This document shows, in pieces, positions 40,181 to 48,523 of a DNA stretch of 64,000 nt. Position 1 is the stretch's first letter, and the number at the start of each line of letters is the position of its first letter. The notes below the pieces were generated by a model. The model saw only the letters and a program-made list of their open reading frames with translations. It searched no databases and had not been told where the DNA came from. Both the position numbers and the translations under genes were made by a program. Source of the stretch: Micavibrio_A sp041655955 (GTDB lineage Bacteria > Pseudomonadota > Alphaproteobacteria > Micavibrionales > Micavibrionaceae); contig JBBAEN010000001.1 in NCBI GenBank assembly GCA_041655955.1, positions 868,001-932,000 on the forward strand, written 5' to 3'.

Positions 40181-40417
40181 ATGGCGATGGACGCCCAGAC
40201 GATTGAAAAACTGATCCGCGAAGGCATCCCCGATGCCGAAATCCGCATTCAGGATCTGCGCGGCGACGGTGAACATTATTCCGCCCATGTTATTTCAAAG
40301 AGCTTTGAAGGCCTGTCCCGCGTCCAGCAGCACCAGATGGTTTACAAGGCCTTTCAAGGGAAGATGGGAATCGAATTGCATGCTCTGGCGCTGCAAACGT
40401 CCCTGCCATCCAAGTAA
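40181..40417 (+). CDS. BolA-family protein
   Basis: 78 residues with the BolA fold: DAEIRIQDLRGDGEHYSAHV, then SKSFEGLSRVQQHQMVYKAF and the H-A-L-A-L end. BolA/IbaG proteins pair with monothiol glutaredoxins to carry [2Fe-2S] clusters; the next gene encodes exactly such a glutaredoxin, so the two probably form one iron-sulfur carrier complex. Conserved His residues that bind the cluster are present. The genes are 35 bases apart on the same strand. Confidence 0.92.
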   Translation: MAMDAQTIEKLIREGIPDAEIRIQDLRGDGEHYSAHVISKSFEGLSRVQQHQMVYKAFQGKMGIELHALALQTSLPSK

Positions 40418-40452
40418 AATCCGCAAAACATAAAAGGAGCGACTATCCGGCC

Positions 40453-40791
40453 ATGGACAATATAGTTTTCGAACGCATCAAACAGGAAATTTCCAGCAAC
40501 GATATCGTGCTTTACATGAAAGGCACGGCGGTTTTCCCGCAATGCGGTTTTTCCGCAGCCGTAGCGCAGCTTCTCTCCCAGCTCGGCGTGACCTTCAAGG
40601 ACGTCAACGTGCTGGAAGACAGCGCGGTGCGCGAAGCCATCAAGGAATTCACCAACTGGCCGACCATTCCCCAGCTCTATGTGAAGGGCGAATTTGTCGG
40701 CGGCTGCGATATCATTCGTGAAATGTATATGAGCGGAGAATTGCAAAAGCTTTTGAAAGATAACGGCATTTCTTATAAAGAAGCCGCATAG
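40453..40791 (+). CDS. grxD: Monothiol glutaredoxin (Grx4 type)
   Basis: 112 residues with the monothiol active site CGFS at 31-34 in KGTAVFPQCGFSAAVAQLL, the glutathione-binding WPTIPQLYVKGEFVGGCDI region, and a C-terminal helix. It binds a glutathione-coordinated [2Fe-2S] cluster at the CGFS site, usually with BolA, and transfers it to acceptor proteins. AAGGAG lies upstream of the ATG. It is downstream of the bolA-like gene, forming a functional pair. Confidence 0.95.
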   Translation: MDNIVFERIKQEISSNDIVLYMKGTAVFPQCGFSAAVAQLLSQLGVTFKDVNVLEDSAVREAIKEFTNWPTIPQLYVKGEFVGGCDIIREMYMSGELQKLLKDNGISYKEAA

Positions 40792-40824
40792 ACGGCGCTT
40801 TTCCAACCATCGGGAATTTTCATG

Positions 40825-40848
40825 GGGCGGCTTTATAAAAGGCCGCCC
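40825..40848. terminator. Hairpin between grxD and rodA
   Basis: GGGCGGC (40825-40831) pairs with GCCGCCC (40842-40848), with a weak T-run (TTACATTTT) on the plus strand. It can end the grxD transcript and abuts the rodA stop codon. Moderate quality. Confidence 0.5.
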
Positions 40849-41979
40849 TTACATTTTGGGAAGCTTGGCGTCCTTATAGACGTTGCAGCTCATCATCAGG
40901 CCAAAACCGATCAGCGCCGCCATCATCGCCGTCCCGCCATAGGAAATCATCGGCAGCGGCACCCCGACCACGGGCAAAAGCCCCATCACCATCGCGATAT
41001 TGACGAAGCAATAAAGAAAGAAATTGATAGTCAGCCCGAAGGCAAGAATTTGCCCGAATCCGTGACGGCAGCGCATCGAAATCCACGCGCCATAGGCAAG
41101 GATGATCGCGACCAGCCCCAGAATGAACATGCCGCCGAAAAACCCCCATTCCTCCACCCACAAGGTAAAGATAAAGTCGGTCTGCTTTTCAGGCAGGAAG
41201 TTCAAATGGCTTTGCGTGCCTTTTAAAAACCCCTTCCCTTCCCAGCCGCCAGAACCAAGCGCGATTTTGGACTGGGTAATGTGATAGCCGGCGCCAAGCG
41301 GATCGCGCTCCGGATCGAGGAAAGTCAGAACCCGCTGTTTCTGGTAGTCATGCAGCAGCATATAGGCCGTCGGCAGCGCGGCGATAAAACCGGCAATCCC
41401 GACAATGAATATCCAGAGCGGCGCCCCGGCCAGAAAGAATATCCCGATCCCGGCAGCGACAAGAACGGTCGCCGTGCCGAGATCCGGCTGTGTTACCACC
41501 AGCAGGAACGGAAAGAGGAGGAACAAGGAGCCAACGGCCAAAAAGAGGAGATTCTTCATATCCTCGCGCGACGCCCCGTGAAAATAACGGGCCAGCGCCA
41601 GAACGACGCATATTTTCATCAGCTCTGAGGGCTGGATCTGGATAAAGCCGAGATTGATCCAACGCTGCGCCCCCATGCCGACATGCCCCATCACCTCGAC
41701 GATGATCAAAAGCACAAGGCAGATGGCATAGAGCGGATAGGCCGCCTTGTACCAAAGGCGTATATCAATCAGGGCAAGGCAAATCGCCCCGAACAAAAAC
41801 GCCACGAACCGCACCATTTGTTTGGACGCCCACGGCTCGAAACTGCCGCCCGCGGCGGAATAAAGCGCCGTAAACCCCACGCCGGCGAAGAGGGTGATAA
41901 GCAGGACAAGCCCCCAATTCACATAGCGGAGCCTTTGTAAAACCCCGCCCTCGCTCGGCAAATGAAGCGCGTTAGGCAT
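40849..41979 (-). CDS. rodA: Rod-shape peptidoglycan polymerase RodA
   Basis: RodA is the SEDS-family glycosyltransferase that polymerises lipid II in the elongasome with PBP2. The 376 residues have about ten membrane segments. Conserved segments include GSGGWEGKGFLKGTQSHLNF and FLPEKQTDFIFTLWVEEWGF, then GLLPVVGVPLPMISYGGTAM. The start at 41979 overlaps the mrdA stop by 8 bases, with AAGGAG 7 bases upstream, so it is translationally coupled to PBP2. An upstream extension inside mrdA was rejected. Confidence 0.95.
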   Translation of the reverse strand: MPNALHLPSEGGVLQRLRYVNWGLVLLITLFAGVGFTALYSAAGGSFEPWASKQMVRFVAFLFGAICLALIDIRLWYKAAYPLYAICLVLLIIVEVMGHVGMGAQRWINLGFIQIQPSELMKICVVLALARYFHGASREDMKNLLFLAVGSLFLLFPFLLVVTQPDLGTATVLVAAGIGIFFLAGAPLWIFIVGIAGFIAALPTAYMLLHDYQKQRVLTFLDPERDPLGAGYHITQSKIALGSGGWEGKGFLKGTQSHLNFLPEKQTDFIFTLWVEEWGFFGGMFILGLVAIILAYGAWISMRCRHGFGQILAFGLTINFFLYCFVNIAMVMGLLPVVGVPLPMISYGGTAMMAALIGFGLMMSCNVYKDAKLPKM

Positions 41980-43858
41980 GGTTCTTCTCCTTTCGCGGCC
42001 CTGCAAGATCGGCGACCATCGGTTTTGAAGCCGGATCGCGCTGCAAGGTCATGGTCAGCAAATCACGTGCGACAGGGGCCGCCACCCTTGAGCCGCCGAC
42101 CCCGTGTTCGACGACGACCGAACAGGCATAGCGCGGATTATCGTTCGGCGCATAGCCGACGAAAAGCGCATGGTGGCGTAAATGCCATGGCAGATCCTCG
42201 TTCTTGATCCCCATGGCGCGCTCTTGTTTCGTAATGCGCTTGACCTGCGCCGTCCCGGTTTTTCCGCCCATGGGGGCAAGCCCCGCTTCGCGGATGCGCG
42301 AGCCATAGGCCGTTCCCCGCCCGTCATTCACAACCTGGTTCATGCCGCGCATGACGAGTTCGAGATGGCGCGGATTAAGGCCGATATCCTTCCACCCGTC
42401 CGGCGCGATACGCTCCCGCCCCGCATAGCCCGCGAGCCACGGCTTCACCGCCTTGCCGCCATTGACGATCCGCGCCGTCATCACCGCGAGCTGGAGCGGC
42501 GTCGTCAGCATATAGCCCTGCCCGATGCTGGCGATAACGGTTTCCCCCGGATGCCATGGCTGGGAAAAGCGGCGGCGCTTCCAGTCTTCGTCCGGCACAA
42601 GGCCGGCGCGTTCTTCCTGCAATTCCATCCCGTATGTTTCACCAAGCCCAAGCCGGTGCGCCATGTCGGCGATGCGCCGGATGCCGAGATCCGTTGAGAG
42701 TTTATAGAAATAGGTGTCGCAGGATTCGGCAAGGGCGCTCACAAGATTCATCGTCCCGTGGCCGCGCGCCTTCCAGCAGTGAAAGCGCGTATTGCCGAAA
42801 TTATAATGGCCGGGGCAAAAACAGGTCGTATGTTCGGTGATGACGCCGGCCTCAAGCGCCGCGAGCGCCGTCACCATTTTAAAGGTCGAACCGGGCGGAT
42901 ATTGCCCCGCAACCGCCTTGTTGATGAGCGGCAGGCGGATATCGGAACGCAATTCCTCGTAACGCTCATGGCTGATCCCGCCTGTAAAATCATTCGGATC
43001 GAAGGCGGGGAAAGAAGCGAGCGCGTAAATCTCCCCGCTATGCACGTCCATAACGACGGCAGAGGCGCTGCGCTCCCCCACCAGCCTTTGCTGGGCATAG
43101 CGCTGCAATTCCGCATCAATGCTTAAAACGACGCGCTTACCGTCTTCGGACTGGGCGGAGTTTAATTCCCGCACCTCGCGGCCTATGACATTGACCTCGA
43201 CCTGCGAGCTTCCGGCCTTGCCGCGCAAGGCTTTGTCGAGCGTCCTTTCAACGCCGCTCTTGCCGACCTGAAAATTCGGCAGGGTCAAAAGCGGATCGTC
43301 GTCTTTTTCCTGATCCTGTTTGCTCGCAGTGCCGACATAGCCGATAATATGGGCGGTCGCATCGCCGAACGGGTAATGGCGCTCCTCCCCCGCATCGATC
43401 GCCATGCCGGGAAGGTTCGGTATATTGACCTCGACGGTCGCGACCTCTTCCCATTTCAGGTTGCGCGTGACTTCGAGCGGCGTAAAGGAGCGCGAGCGGC
43501 GCGCAAGTTCTTTCACCTTTTCAATTTCCGCATCGCTCACGCGGACGAGTTTCTTCAGCGCCTCAAGCGATTCTTCAAGATTGTCCGTTTGTTCGGGGAT
43601 GATGACGACGCGGAAATTCTGGTTGTTATAGGCGAAAGGCACGCCGAACCTGTCCACAATCTCCCCGCGCGCGGGCGCCACCATTTTAAGGTTGATGCGG
43701 TTGCGCTCCGCAAGCGTTTTATAGCGGTTGCCCTCGACGAGCTGGAGCCATGCGAGCCGCCCGCCCAGAATGGCTATCGCGCCGCCCTGCACCAGCCCCA
43801 CGACGAAAGCGCGGCGGGAAAAATCCCGCGTCCTGTCACTGTGTTTTTCCATCCCCAT
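41972..43858 (-). CDS. mrdA: Penicillin-binding protein 2 (elongation transpeptidase)
   Basis: PBP2 cross-links peptidoglycan in lateral wall growth. The 628 residues hold one N-terminal membrane anchor (about 17-38), a pedestal (about 45-200) and the transpeptidase domain. Catalytic motifs are SxxK (STFK, in PPGSTFKM), a second-motif SCD, where SxN is usual, and KTG in GGKTGTAQV. The start at 43858 was chosen because AAAGAG lies 6 bases upstream; two nearby ATGs are alternatives. It is the first of the pair mrdA-rodA, 12 bases after mreD. Confidence 0.95.
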   Translation of the reverse strand: MGMEKHSDRTRDFSRRAFVVGLVQGGAIAILGGRLAWLQLVEGNRYKTLAERNRINLKMVAPARGEIVDRFGVPFAYNNQNFRVVIIPEQTDNLEESLEALKKLVRVSDAEIEKVKELARRSRSFTPLEVTRNLKWEEVATVEVNIPNLPGMAIDAGEERHYPFGDATAHIIGYVGTASKQDQEKDDDPLLTLPNFQVGKSGVERTLDKALRGKAGSSQVEVNVIGREVRELNSAQSEDGKRVVLSIDAELQRYAQQRLVGERSASAVVMDVHSGEIYALASFPAFDPNDFTGGISHERYEELRSDIRLPLINKAVAGQYPPGSTFKMVTALAALEAGVITEHTTCFCPGHYNFGNTRFHCWKARGHGTMNLVSALAESCDTYFYKLSTDLGIRRIADMAHRLGLGETYGMELQEERAGLVPDEDWKRRRFSQPWHPGETVIASIGQGYMLTTPLQLAVMTARIVNGGKAVKPWLAGYAGRERIAPDGWKDIGLNPRHLELVMRGMNQVVNDGRGTAYGSRIREAGLAPMGGKTGTAQVKRITKQERAMGIKNEDLPWHLRHHALFVGYAPNDNPRYACSVVVEHGVGGSRVAAPVARDLLTMTLQRDPASKPMVADLAGPRKEKNHA

Positions 43859-43870
43859 ACGCATCTCTTT

Positions 43871-44413
43871 CTATACCCGCATCGCGTTGGGAGCGACCGG
43901 AAGCGCCCTGTGGACGACCTGAAGCAACAAGGAAATAACAGGAAAAAGCAGGATGCTTAAAGAAGTCGCCACCAGCATCTGGATAAAGGCGCTCATCGGC
44001 GCCAGCTCGAACAAAGCGAGGGACAAGAGGAGGCAAAGGCCAAGCGCATTGCAGAGCGCGACAATGGCAAAGCCAAGCCAGACGACGATATAAGGCTGCC
44101 CCATAAGAAAAAGCCGCGATTTACGCACCAGCGCCTGAATGGCCAGCAAGAGCAGCGCATTCATCCCCACCGGCATATGGGTCAACAGGTCAAGGATGAT
44201 GCCCAGCACGAATGTATAGGCATAGGGCATCATGGTCGGCCTGTAGATCGCCCAGTAATAGACCGCCATCAACAAGAAGAACGGTTTGAAATCACCCGCA
44301 TGCGGCAGGGAAAAACTCACCACATTCATCAAAAGGAAAAAGACAATAACGCCCTGCGCCAGAGCAAGGCGCAAAACCCAACCGAAAGAATCAAATGGAA
44401 GGAGAGCGGACAT
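43871..44413 (-). CDS. mreD: Rod-shape determining membrane protein MreD
   Basis: 180 residues with about five membrane segments, in the expected place between mreC and mrdA. MreD is a small multi-span partner of MreC in the elongasome. Sequence conservation in this family is low, so the call rests on hydropathy, size (family about 160-190) and gene order. Twelve bases separate it from the mrdA start used here. Confidence 0.88.
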   Translation of the reverse strand: MSALLPFDSFGWVLRLALAQGVIVFFLLMNVVSFSLPHAGDFKPFFLLMAVYYWAIYRPTMMPYAYTFVLGIILDLLTHMPVGMNALLLLAIQALVRKSRLFLMGQPYIVVWLGFAIVALCNALGLCLLLSLALFELAPMSAFIQMLVATSLSILLFPVISLLLQVVHRALPVAPNAMRV

Positions 44414-44463
44414 GCCAATGTTTTAAATCATGGCGGCGCGTTTGTCGCGTATTTTGTCGCAGG

Positions 44464-45342
44464 TCAGTTAAGACTGTTCCCACCTTGGATAAGGTTCGGA
44501 TCTTCCGGGAAATCGACAATCCGCACATGGGAAAGGCGTGAAATATCGGCATAAAGCCGCACAAACGGCTCCCCGTCCCGCATGGCGATTTCGCCAACAG
44601 GCAGGCCCGGCATGAACATGCCCCCATTGCCGGACGTAATCACCCGCGCGCCTTCGCGCACATCGCTGTCACGCGGAAGATATTTCAGGACGGGAAAATC
44701 GGTGTTGTTGCCGCTTAATATCGCTTTTTGCCGCGTTCCTTCGACCAGCACCGGTACGCGGGAGTTGATGTCGGTCAAAAGCAGGATACGGGCGGAAATC
44801 TCTCCGGCCTCGATAATCCGGCCGACAAGCCCGTCACCGGACAGAACGGCCTGCCCCGCCTGTACATAATCTTTCTTTCCGGCAGCGACAATCGCGCTCT
44901 TGACGAAAGCCGTGCCGGAATCGGCAATCACCCGCGCGGTAATAAAGCGGTGCGCCGGCTGCGGCTTGACATTTAGAAGCGCATGAAGCGACTGGTTCTC
45001 CGCCTCAAGCATCAGGGCCGTCTGATACCATTCGCGAAGGCGCATATTCTCGGTGCGGAGCTGGGCGTTTTCCGCGCGCAGCTCAGACATGCCGGTAATG
45101 CTGTTGGCGACGACCACCGCCTGGCGGAAAGGCTCGCTCAGCACAACGAGGACGGGCGCGGCGGCGTCCGTGACGCTGGCGCGCATCCCGCCGAAAATGC
45201 CGGGCCGGACGAAGGAAACGGTGAGAAGGAGCGTGGCGGCCAGCATGAAAATCAGGGCGGCATGGCCGCTTCCAATAAACTGGAAGGGCGAGAACCTGAC
45301 ATAAACCTTGCTGCTGGCGCGGCGTTTCAAGGAAAACCTCAT
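44464..45342 (-). CDS. mreC: Rod-shape determining protein MreC
   Basis: 292 residues: a short cytoplasmic head, one membrane segment (about 28-46), a coiled coil (ELRAENAQLRTENMRLREWY) and a beta-rich periplasmic domain ending in VRIVDFPEDPNLI. MreC links the cytoplasmic MreB filament to PBP2 and RodA. It follows mreB after 164 bases that hold a weak hairpin. Confidence 0.94.
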   Translation of the reverse strand: MRFSLKRRASSKVYVRFSPFQFIGSGHAALIFMLAATLLLTVSFVRPGIFGGMRASVTDAAAPVLVVLSEPFRQAVVVANSITGMSELRAENAQLRTENMRLREWYQTALMLEAENQSLHALLNVKPQPAHRFITARVIADSGTAFVKSAIVAAGKKDYVQAGQAVLSGDGLVGRIIEAGEISARILLLTDINSRVPVLVEGTRQKAILSGNNTDFPVLKYLPRDSDVREGARVITSGNGGMFMPGLPVGEIAMRDGEPFVRLYADISRLSHVRIVDFPEDPNLIQGGNSLN

Positions 45343-45428
45343 TTCAACTGAAGGCAGAGGCGGAACCGGACGCCCCCTTTACTGCAAAGAAGACCCTAAT
45401 CCCAATTCGTTAATTTTATAGAAAGAAC

Positions 45429-45446
45429 ACGCATTTTTCAATGCGT
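45429..45446 (-). terminator. Weak hairpin between mreB and mreC
   Basis: On the minus strand ACGCATT pairs with AATGCGT around a 4-base loop, then GTTCTTTCT. It lies between mreB and mreC and may partially terminate, keeping MreB more abundant than MreCD. The T-run is interrupted. Confidence 0.35.
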
Positions 45447-45506
45447 TATCAACCGTTTTTTAGAATGTTCCGGCAAGAACGCCCGCGAAGGCGCCAAATG
45501 GGCCGC

Positions 45507-46547
45507 CTAATAGGCGCCGACCAGCACGTTTTTAAGCGTTTTCATCTCTTCCAATGCATGGCCTGTGCCAAGCGCGACGCAGGAAAGCGGATCGTCGGCG
45601 ATCGTCACCGCAAGCCCCGTCGCATGGCGCAAAACCAGATCGAGATTGGCCAGAAGTGCGCCGCCGCCGGTCAGGACGATGCCTTTTTCGACAATGTCGG
45701 CGGCAAGTTCGGGCGCCGTATGTTCGAGCGCGACCTTGACCCCTTCGACAATCTGGCCGACAGGTTCGGCAAGGCTTTCGGCAAGCTGGCGCTCGGAAAT
45801 CGTGATCTCCTTCGGCACGCCGTTCATCAGGTCGCGGCCCTTGATCTCCATCGTGCGGCCTTCGCCGTCCGGCGGGATGCAGGCGGAACCAATGGCTTTT
45901 TTCACGCGCTCCGCCGTGCTTTCGCCGATGAGAAGCGAATGGACGCGGCGGATATAGGCGATAATCGCTTCATCCATCTTATCGCCGCCGACCCGCACGG
46001 AACGCGCATAAACAATCCCGCCCAGCGAGATAACCGCGACTTCCGTCGTGCCGCCGCCAATATCGACAACCATCGACCCCGTCGCTTCCATGACGGGAAG
46101 CCCGGCGCCGATAGCAGCGGCCATCGGCTCTTCAATCAAATGAACCTCGTTCGCGCCCGCGCTTTCGGCGGCTTCCTGAATCGCGCGGCGCTCAACCGCC
46201 GTCGAACCGGACGGCACGCAAATCACCATCTTGGGCGATACGAAGGAGCGGCGGTTATGCACCATGCGGATAAATTCCTTGATCATCGCCTCCGTCACTT
46301 CAAAGTCGGCGATAACCCCGTCGCGAAGCGGGCGCATGGCCGTGATATTGCCCGGCGTCCGGCCCAGCATCTGCTTTGCGCGGTTGCCGACGGCCAGGAC
46401 TTTTTTCTTTCCCGCCTCCTGCGAAATCGCCACCACGGACGGCTCGTTCAGCACAATCCCCTGATCGCGCACATAAACAAGCGTGTTCGCCGTGCCGAGG
46501 TCAATCGCCATATCGGCGGACATAAAACCGAAGAGTTTTGAAAACAT
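45507..46547 (-). CDS. mreB: Rod-shape actin homologue MreB
   Basis: 346 residues, the standard MreB length. Nucleotide-binding signatures are AIDLGTANTLVYVRDQGIVL at the N-terminus (phosphate-1), VVDIGGGTTEVAVIS (phosphate-2) and VLTGGGALLANLD (adenosine). IDLG, the RMVHNRR segment and the AIG interdomain motif are all intact. It polymerises at the inner membrane and positions the elongasome encoded by the downstream genes. Confidence 0.97.
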   Translation of the reverse strand: MFSKLFGFMSADMAIDLGTANTLVYVRDQGIVLNEPSVVAISQEAGKKKVLAVGNRAKQMLGRTPGNITAMRPLRDGVIADFEVTEAMIKEFIRMVHNRRSFVSPKMVICVPSGSTAVERRAIQEAAESAGANEVHLIEEPMAAAIGAGLPVMEATGSMVVDIGGGTTEVAVISLGGIVYARSVRVGGDKMDEAIIAYIRRVHSLLIGESTAERVKKAIGSACIPPDGEGRTMEIKGRDLMNGVPKEITISERQLAESLAEPVGQIVEGVKVALEHTAPELAADIVEKGIVLTGGGALLANLDLVLRHATGLAVTIADDPLSCVALGTGHALEEMKTLKNVLVGAY

Positions 46548-46750
46548 TGATGTTTTTCCAGACTGGTCAGACAGTTAAGGCTAGCTCCATGGAGGTATAG
46601 CAAAGATCCGCATAGGGCGCATCAGGGAATTTAGGCTTTTCCACCAAAGGCTTCCGCCGGCCGGCAGAAGCGGATGCGCCCCCGCGGTTCAAGACGCGGA
46701 ACCGGCCTTTAAAGCCCCCGCCAAAGCCCCCCGCGCAAACCGCTTTTTCC

Positions 46751-46787
46751 CAAAACAAAAGAGCCCGTAAATCGCATTTACGAGCCC
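46751..46787 (-). terminator. Terminator of rpmJ
   Basis: A stem of about 12 base pairs (two G-T wobbles) at 46761-46787, with the core CGTAAAT/ATTTACG and the minus-strand T-run TTTTGTTTT. It lies 30 bases after the rpmJ stop. Confidence 0.8.
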
Positions 46788-46816
46788 TTCCACCCTCCGC
46801 TTGAAACGGAATATTT

Positions 46817-46942
46817 TTAGCCCTGACGCGCCTTGAAGCGCTTGTTCGTCTTATTGATGACGTAGGTGCGGCCGCGGCGACGGATAACGCGGCAGTTGCG
46901 GTCGCGTTTTTTGATTGTTTTCAAAGAGTTGACGATTTTCAT
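46817..46942 (-). CDS. rpmJ: Ribosomal protein L36
   Basis: A 41-residue basic protein beginning MKIVNSLKTIKKRDRNCRVI and ending NKRFKARQG. This is the zinc-free (C-minus) L36 type common in Alphaproteobacteria, with only one Cys left of the zinc ligands. AAGGA lies 7 bases before the ATG. It sits between mreB and the EAL gene, with its own promoter and terminator. Confidence 0.96.
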   Translation of the reverse strand: MKIVNSLKTIKKRDRNCRVIRRRGRTYVINKTNKRFKARQG

Positions 46943-47064
46943 TGTTTTGTCCTTCCGGGCCGGAGCCTTAAATTCAGGCCGGACAATACCTAAGGACGGG
47001 AAAGCTTGTCAAGCATTGAATCTCAAGGGAAACCCAAAAAATCGCGCAGTTTTCCCCGCCCTTA

Positions 47065-47092
47065 TTTATACATAATATTAACACAAGAGTAA
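47065..47092 (-). promoter_or_regulatory. Candidate rpmJ promoter
   Basis: On the minus strand TTACTC (47087-47092), a 16-base spacer and TATAAA (47065-47070) lie about 120 bases before rpmJ in an AT-rich stretch. The match is moderate. Confidence 0.4.
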
Positions 47093-47152
47093 CCATAAGC
47101 GGGCAATAATGTTATGACAACAATATGTTGTATCAACAGTGTGGCAGGGCCT

Positions 47153-48364
47153 ATGGAAACCGAACAGAACCGCAGGATATTCAGAGCCGGAGATATTATC
47201 GTCCGCGCAGGCGAAAAGAACGATCACACTTATATCATAGAACGCGGCACGGTCGGGCTTTTCCGCGCAGAAGCGGACATGGCCTCCGGCTCCGAAGCGG
47301 CCCCGCTCCTGCAATCCTTGCTGGAAACGCGCGGGGCCGGCGCGCTTATCGGGGATAATAATCTCGGCGCCGTAAAGCCCTTTCCCCAAACAATCCAGGC
47401 CCTTGAGGAATGCGAGGCGCTGGTTTTGACGAAAGACGACTTTGCGCGCCTTCTCATGAGTCCCGATCCCGTCACACAGTCAACGGCCAAGATTATCCTC
47501 GCCCGCTCGCGGCTGGAACGCACCGCGCAGAATGAGGGTAATGACGCCGCCCCGCCGCTGGACGACGCGGATATAGAAAGCCTGTCCGCGGATTTTAAAA
47601 AAGCGCTCGGCACAAAACAGGTTTCGCTGCACTATCAGCCCATCATGAATTTCCGCACAGGCTTCGTTGACGGTTTCGAGGCGCTGATGCGCTGGAACCA
47701 TCCGGAAAAAGGTGAAATACCCCCTTCCGTCTTCATCAGCGCCATTGAAAAAACGGGCCTTATCGTCGATGCGACGCGCTGGGCGCTGCGCAAAGCGTGC
47801 CGCGCGCTGAAACGCATCGAATCCCGCATCGGGCTGGAACGCCCCCTCTTTATGAGCGTGAACTTTTCGCCCGTCGATTTCGCGGAAGAGAATTTTCTGG
47901 ATCAGCTTTATACAATCCTCAGCGAAACCGATGCGGCCGCGGCGGAAGTACATCTGGAGATCACGGAAACATTGCTGATGGGCCAGCCAAAAAATGCGTG
48001 GGAAACATTGTCCCTGTGTAAAAAAGCGGGGCTCGGCATTTCAATCGATGATTTCGCGATGGAGCATTCATCCCTTGCCTATCTGCATTATTACCCCATT
48101 AACAGCATTAAAATCGATCAGCTTTATATCCGCTCCATGTTCGACGACCCGGCGGCGTTCGAGCTTATCACCGCGATCCTCGCCCTTGCCCGCCATATGG
48201 ATATTTCCGTGACGGCGGAAGGGATCGAAACACAGCAGGAGGCCGAAACGCTCGCAAGGCTTGGCTGCCACCGCGCGCAAGGCTATTTCTTCTCTCACCC
48301 GCTCGCCGAATCCGCCCTTACGGACAAGCTGCTGGAATGGCGGCGCGAAGGCTTGCTGGATTAG
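47153..48364 (+). CDS. Cyclic-nucleotide-binding-like / EAL domain protein
   Basis: 403 residues. Residues about 1-120 resemble a cNMP-binding sensor (IFRAGDIIVRAGEKNDHTYI, then IIERGTVGLF). Residues about 140-400 form an EAL domain, which cleaves cyclic-di-GMP. Catalytic residues present are the EAL motif in FEALMRWNHP, an Asn in SVNFSPVDF, EITE, the DD pair, KID and AEGIET with QGY. The loop-6 sequence DDFGTGYSSL reads DDFAMEHSSL, a strong change in the region that couples dimerisation to activity, so activity may be reduced or regulated. The start at 47153 has an AGGG upstream; a longer frame from 47114 is possible. With the PilZ gene it suggests cyclic-di-GMP signalling in this genome. 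Confidence 0.88.
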   Translation: METEQNRRIFRAGDIIVRAGEKNDHTYIIERGTVGLFRAEADMASGSEAAPLLQSLLETRGAGALIGDNNLGAVKPFPQTIQALEECEALVLTKDDFARLLMSPDPVTQSTAKIILARSRLERTAQNEGNDAAPPLDDADIESLSADFKKALGTKQVSLHYQPIMNFRTGFVDGFEALMRWNHPEKGEIPPSVFISAIEKTGLIVDATRWALRKACRALKRIESRIGLERPLFMSVNFSPVDFAEENFLDQLYTILSETDAAAAEVHLEITETLLMGQPKNAWETLSLCKKAGLGISIDDFAMEHSSLAYLHYYPINSIKIDQLYIRSMFDDPAAFELITAILALARHMDISVTAEGIETQQEAETLARLGCHRAQGYFFSHPLAESALTDKLLEWRREGLLD

Positions 48365-48523
48365 CCCCGGTTCCGCCCCGCCCCGATTGATTCCGTAAAA
48401 GACACAAGACTTTTTGCCTGTTGATAGAGCCACCCGCGCCCCCTGACGGGCCTTCACAACGCCTCTAAATTGTTGCAATCTTTGCCCCTAATTTCCATCC
48501 TTTCGTGAAACAGGAGCATTCCC

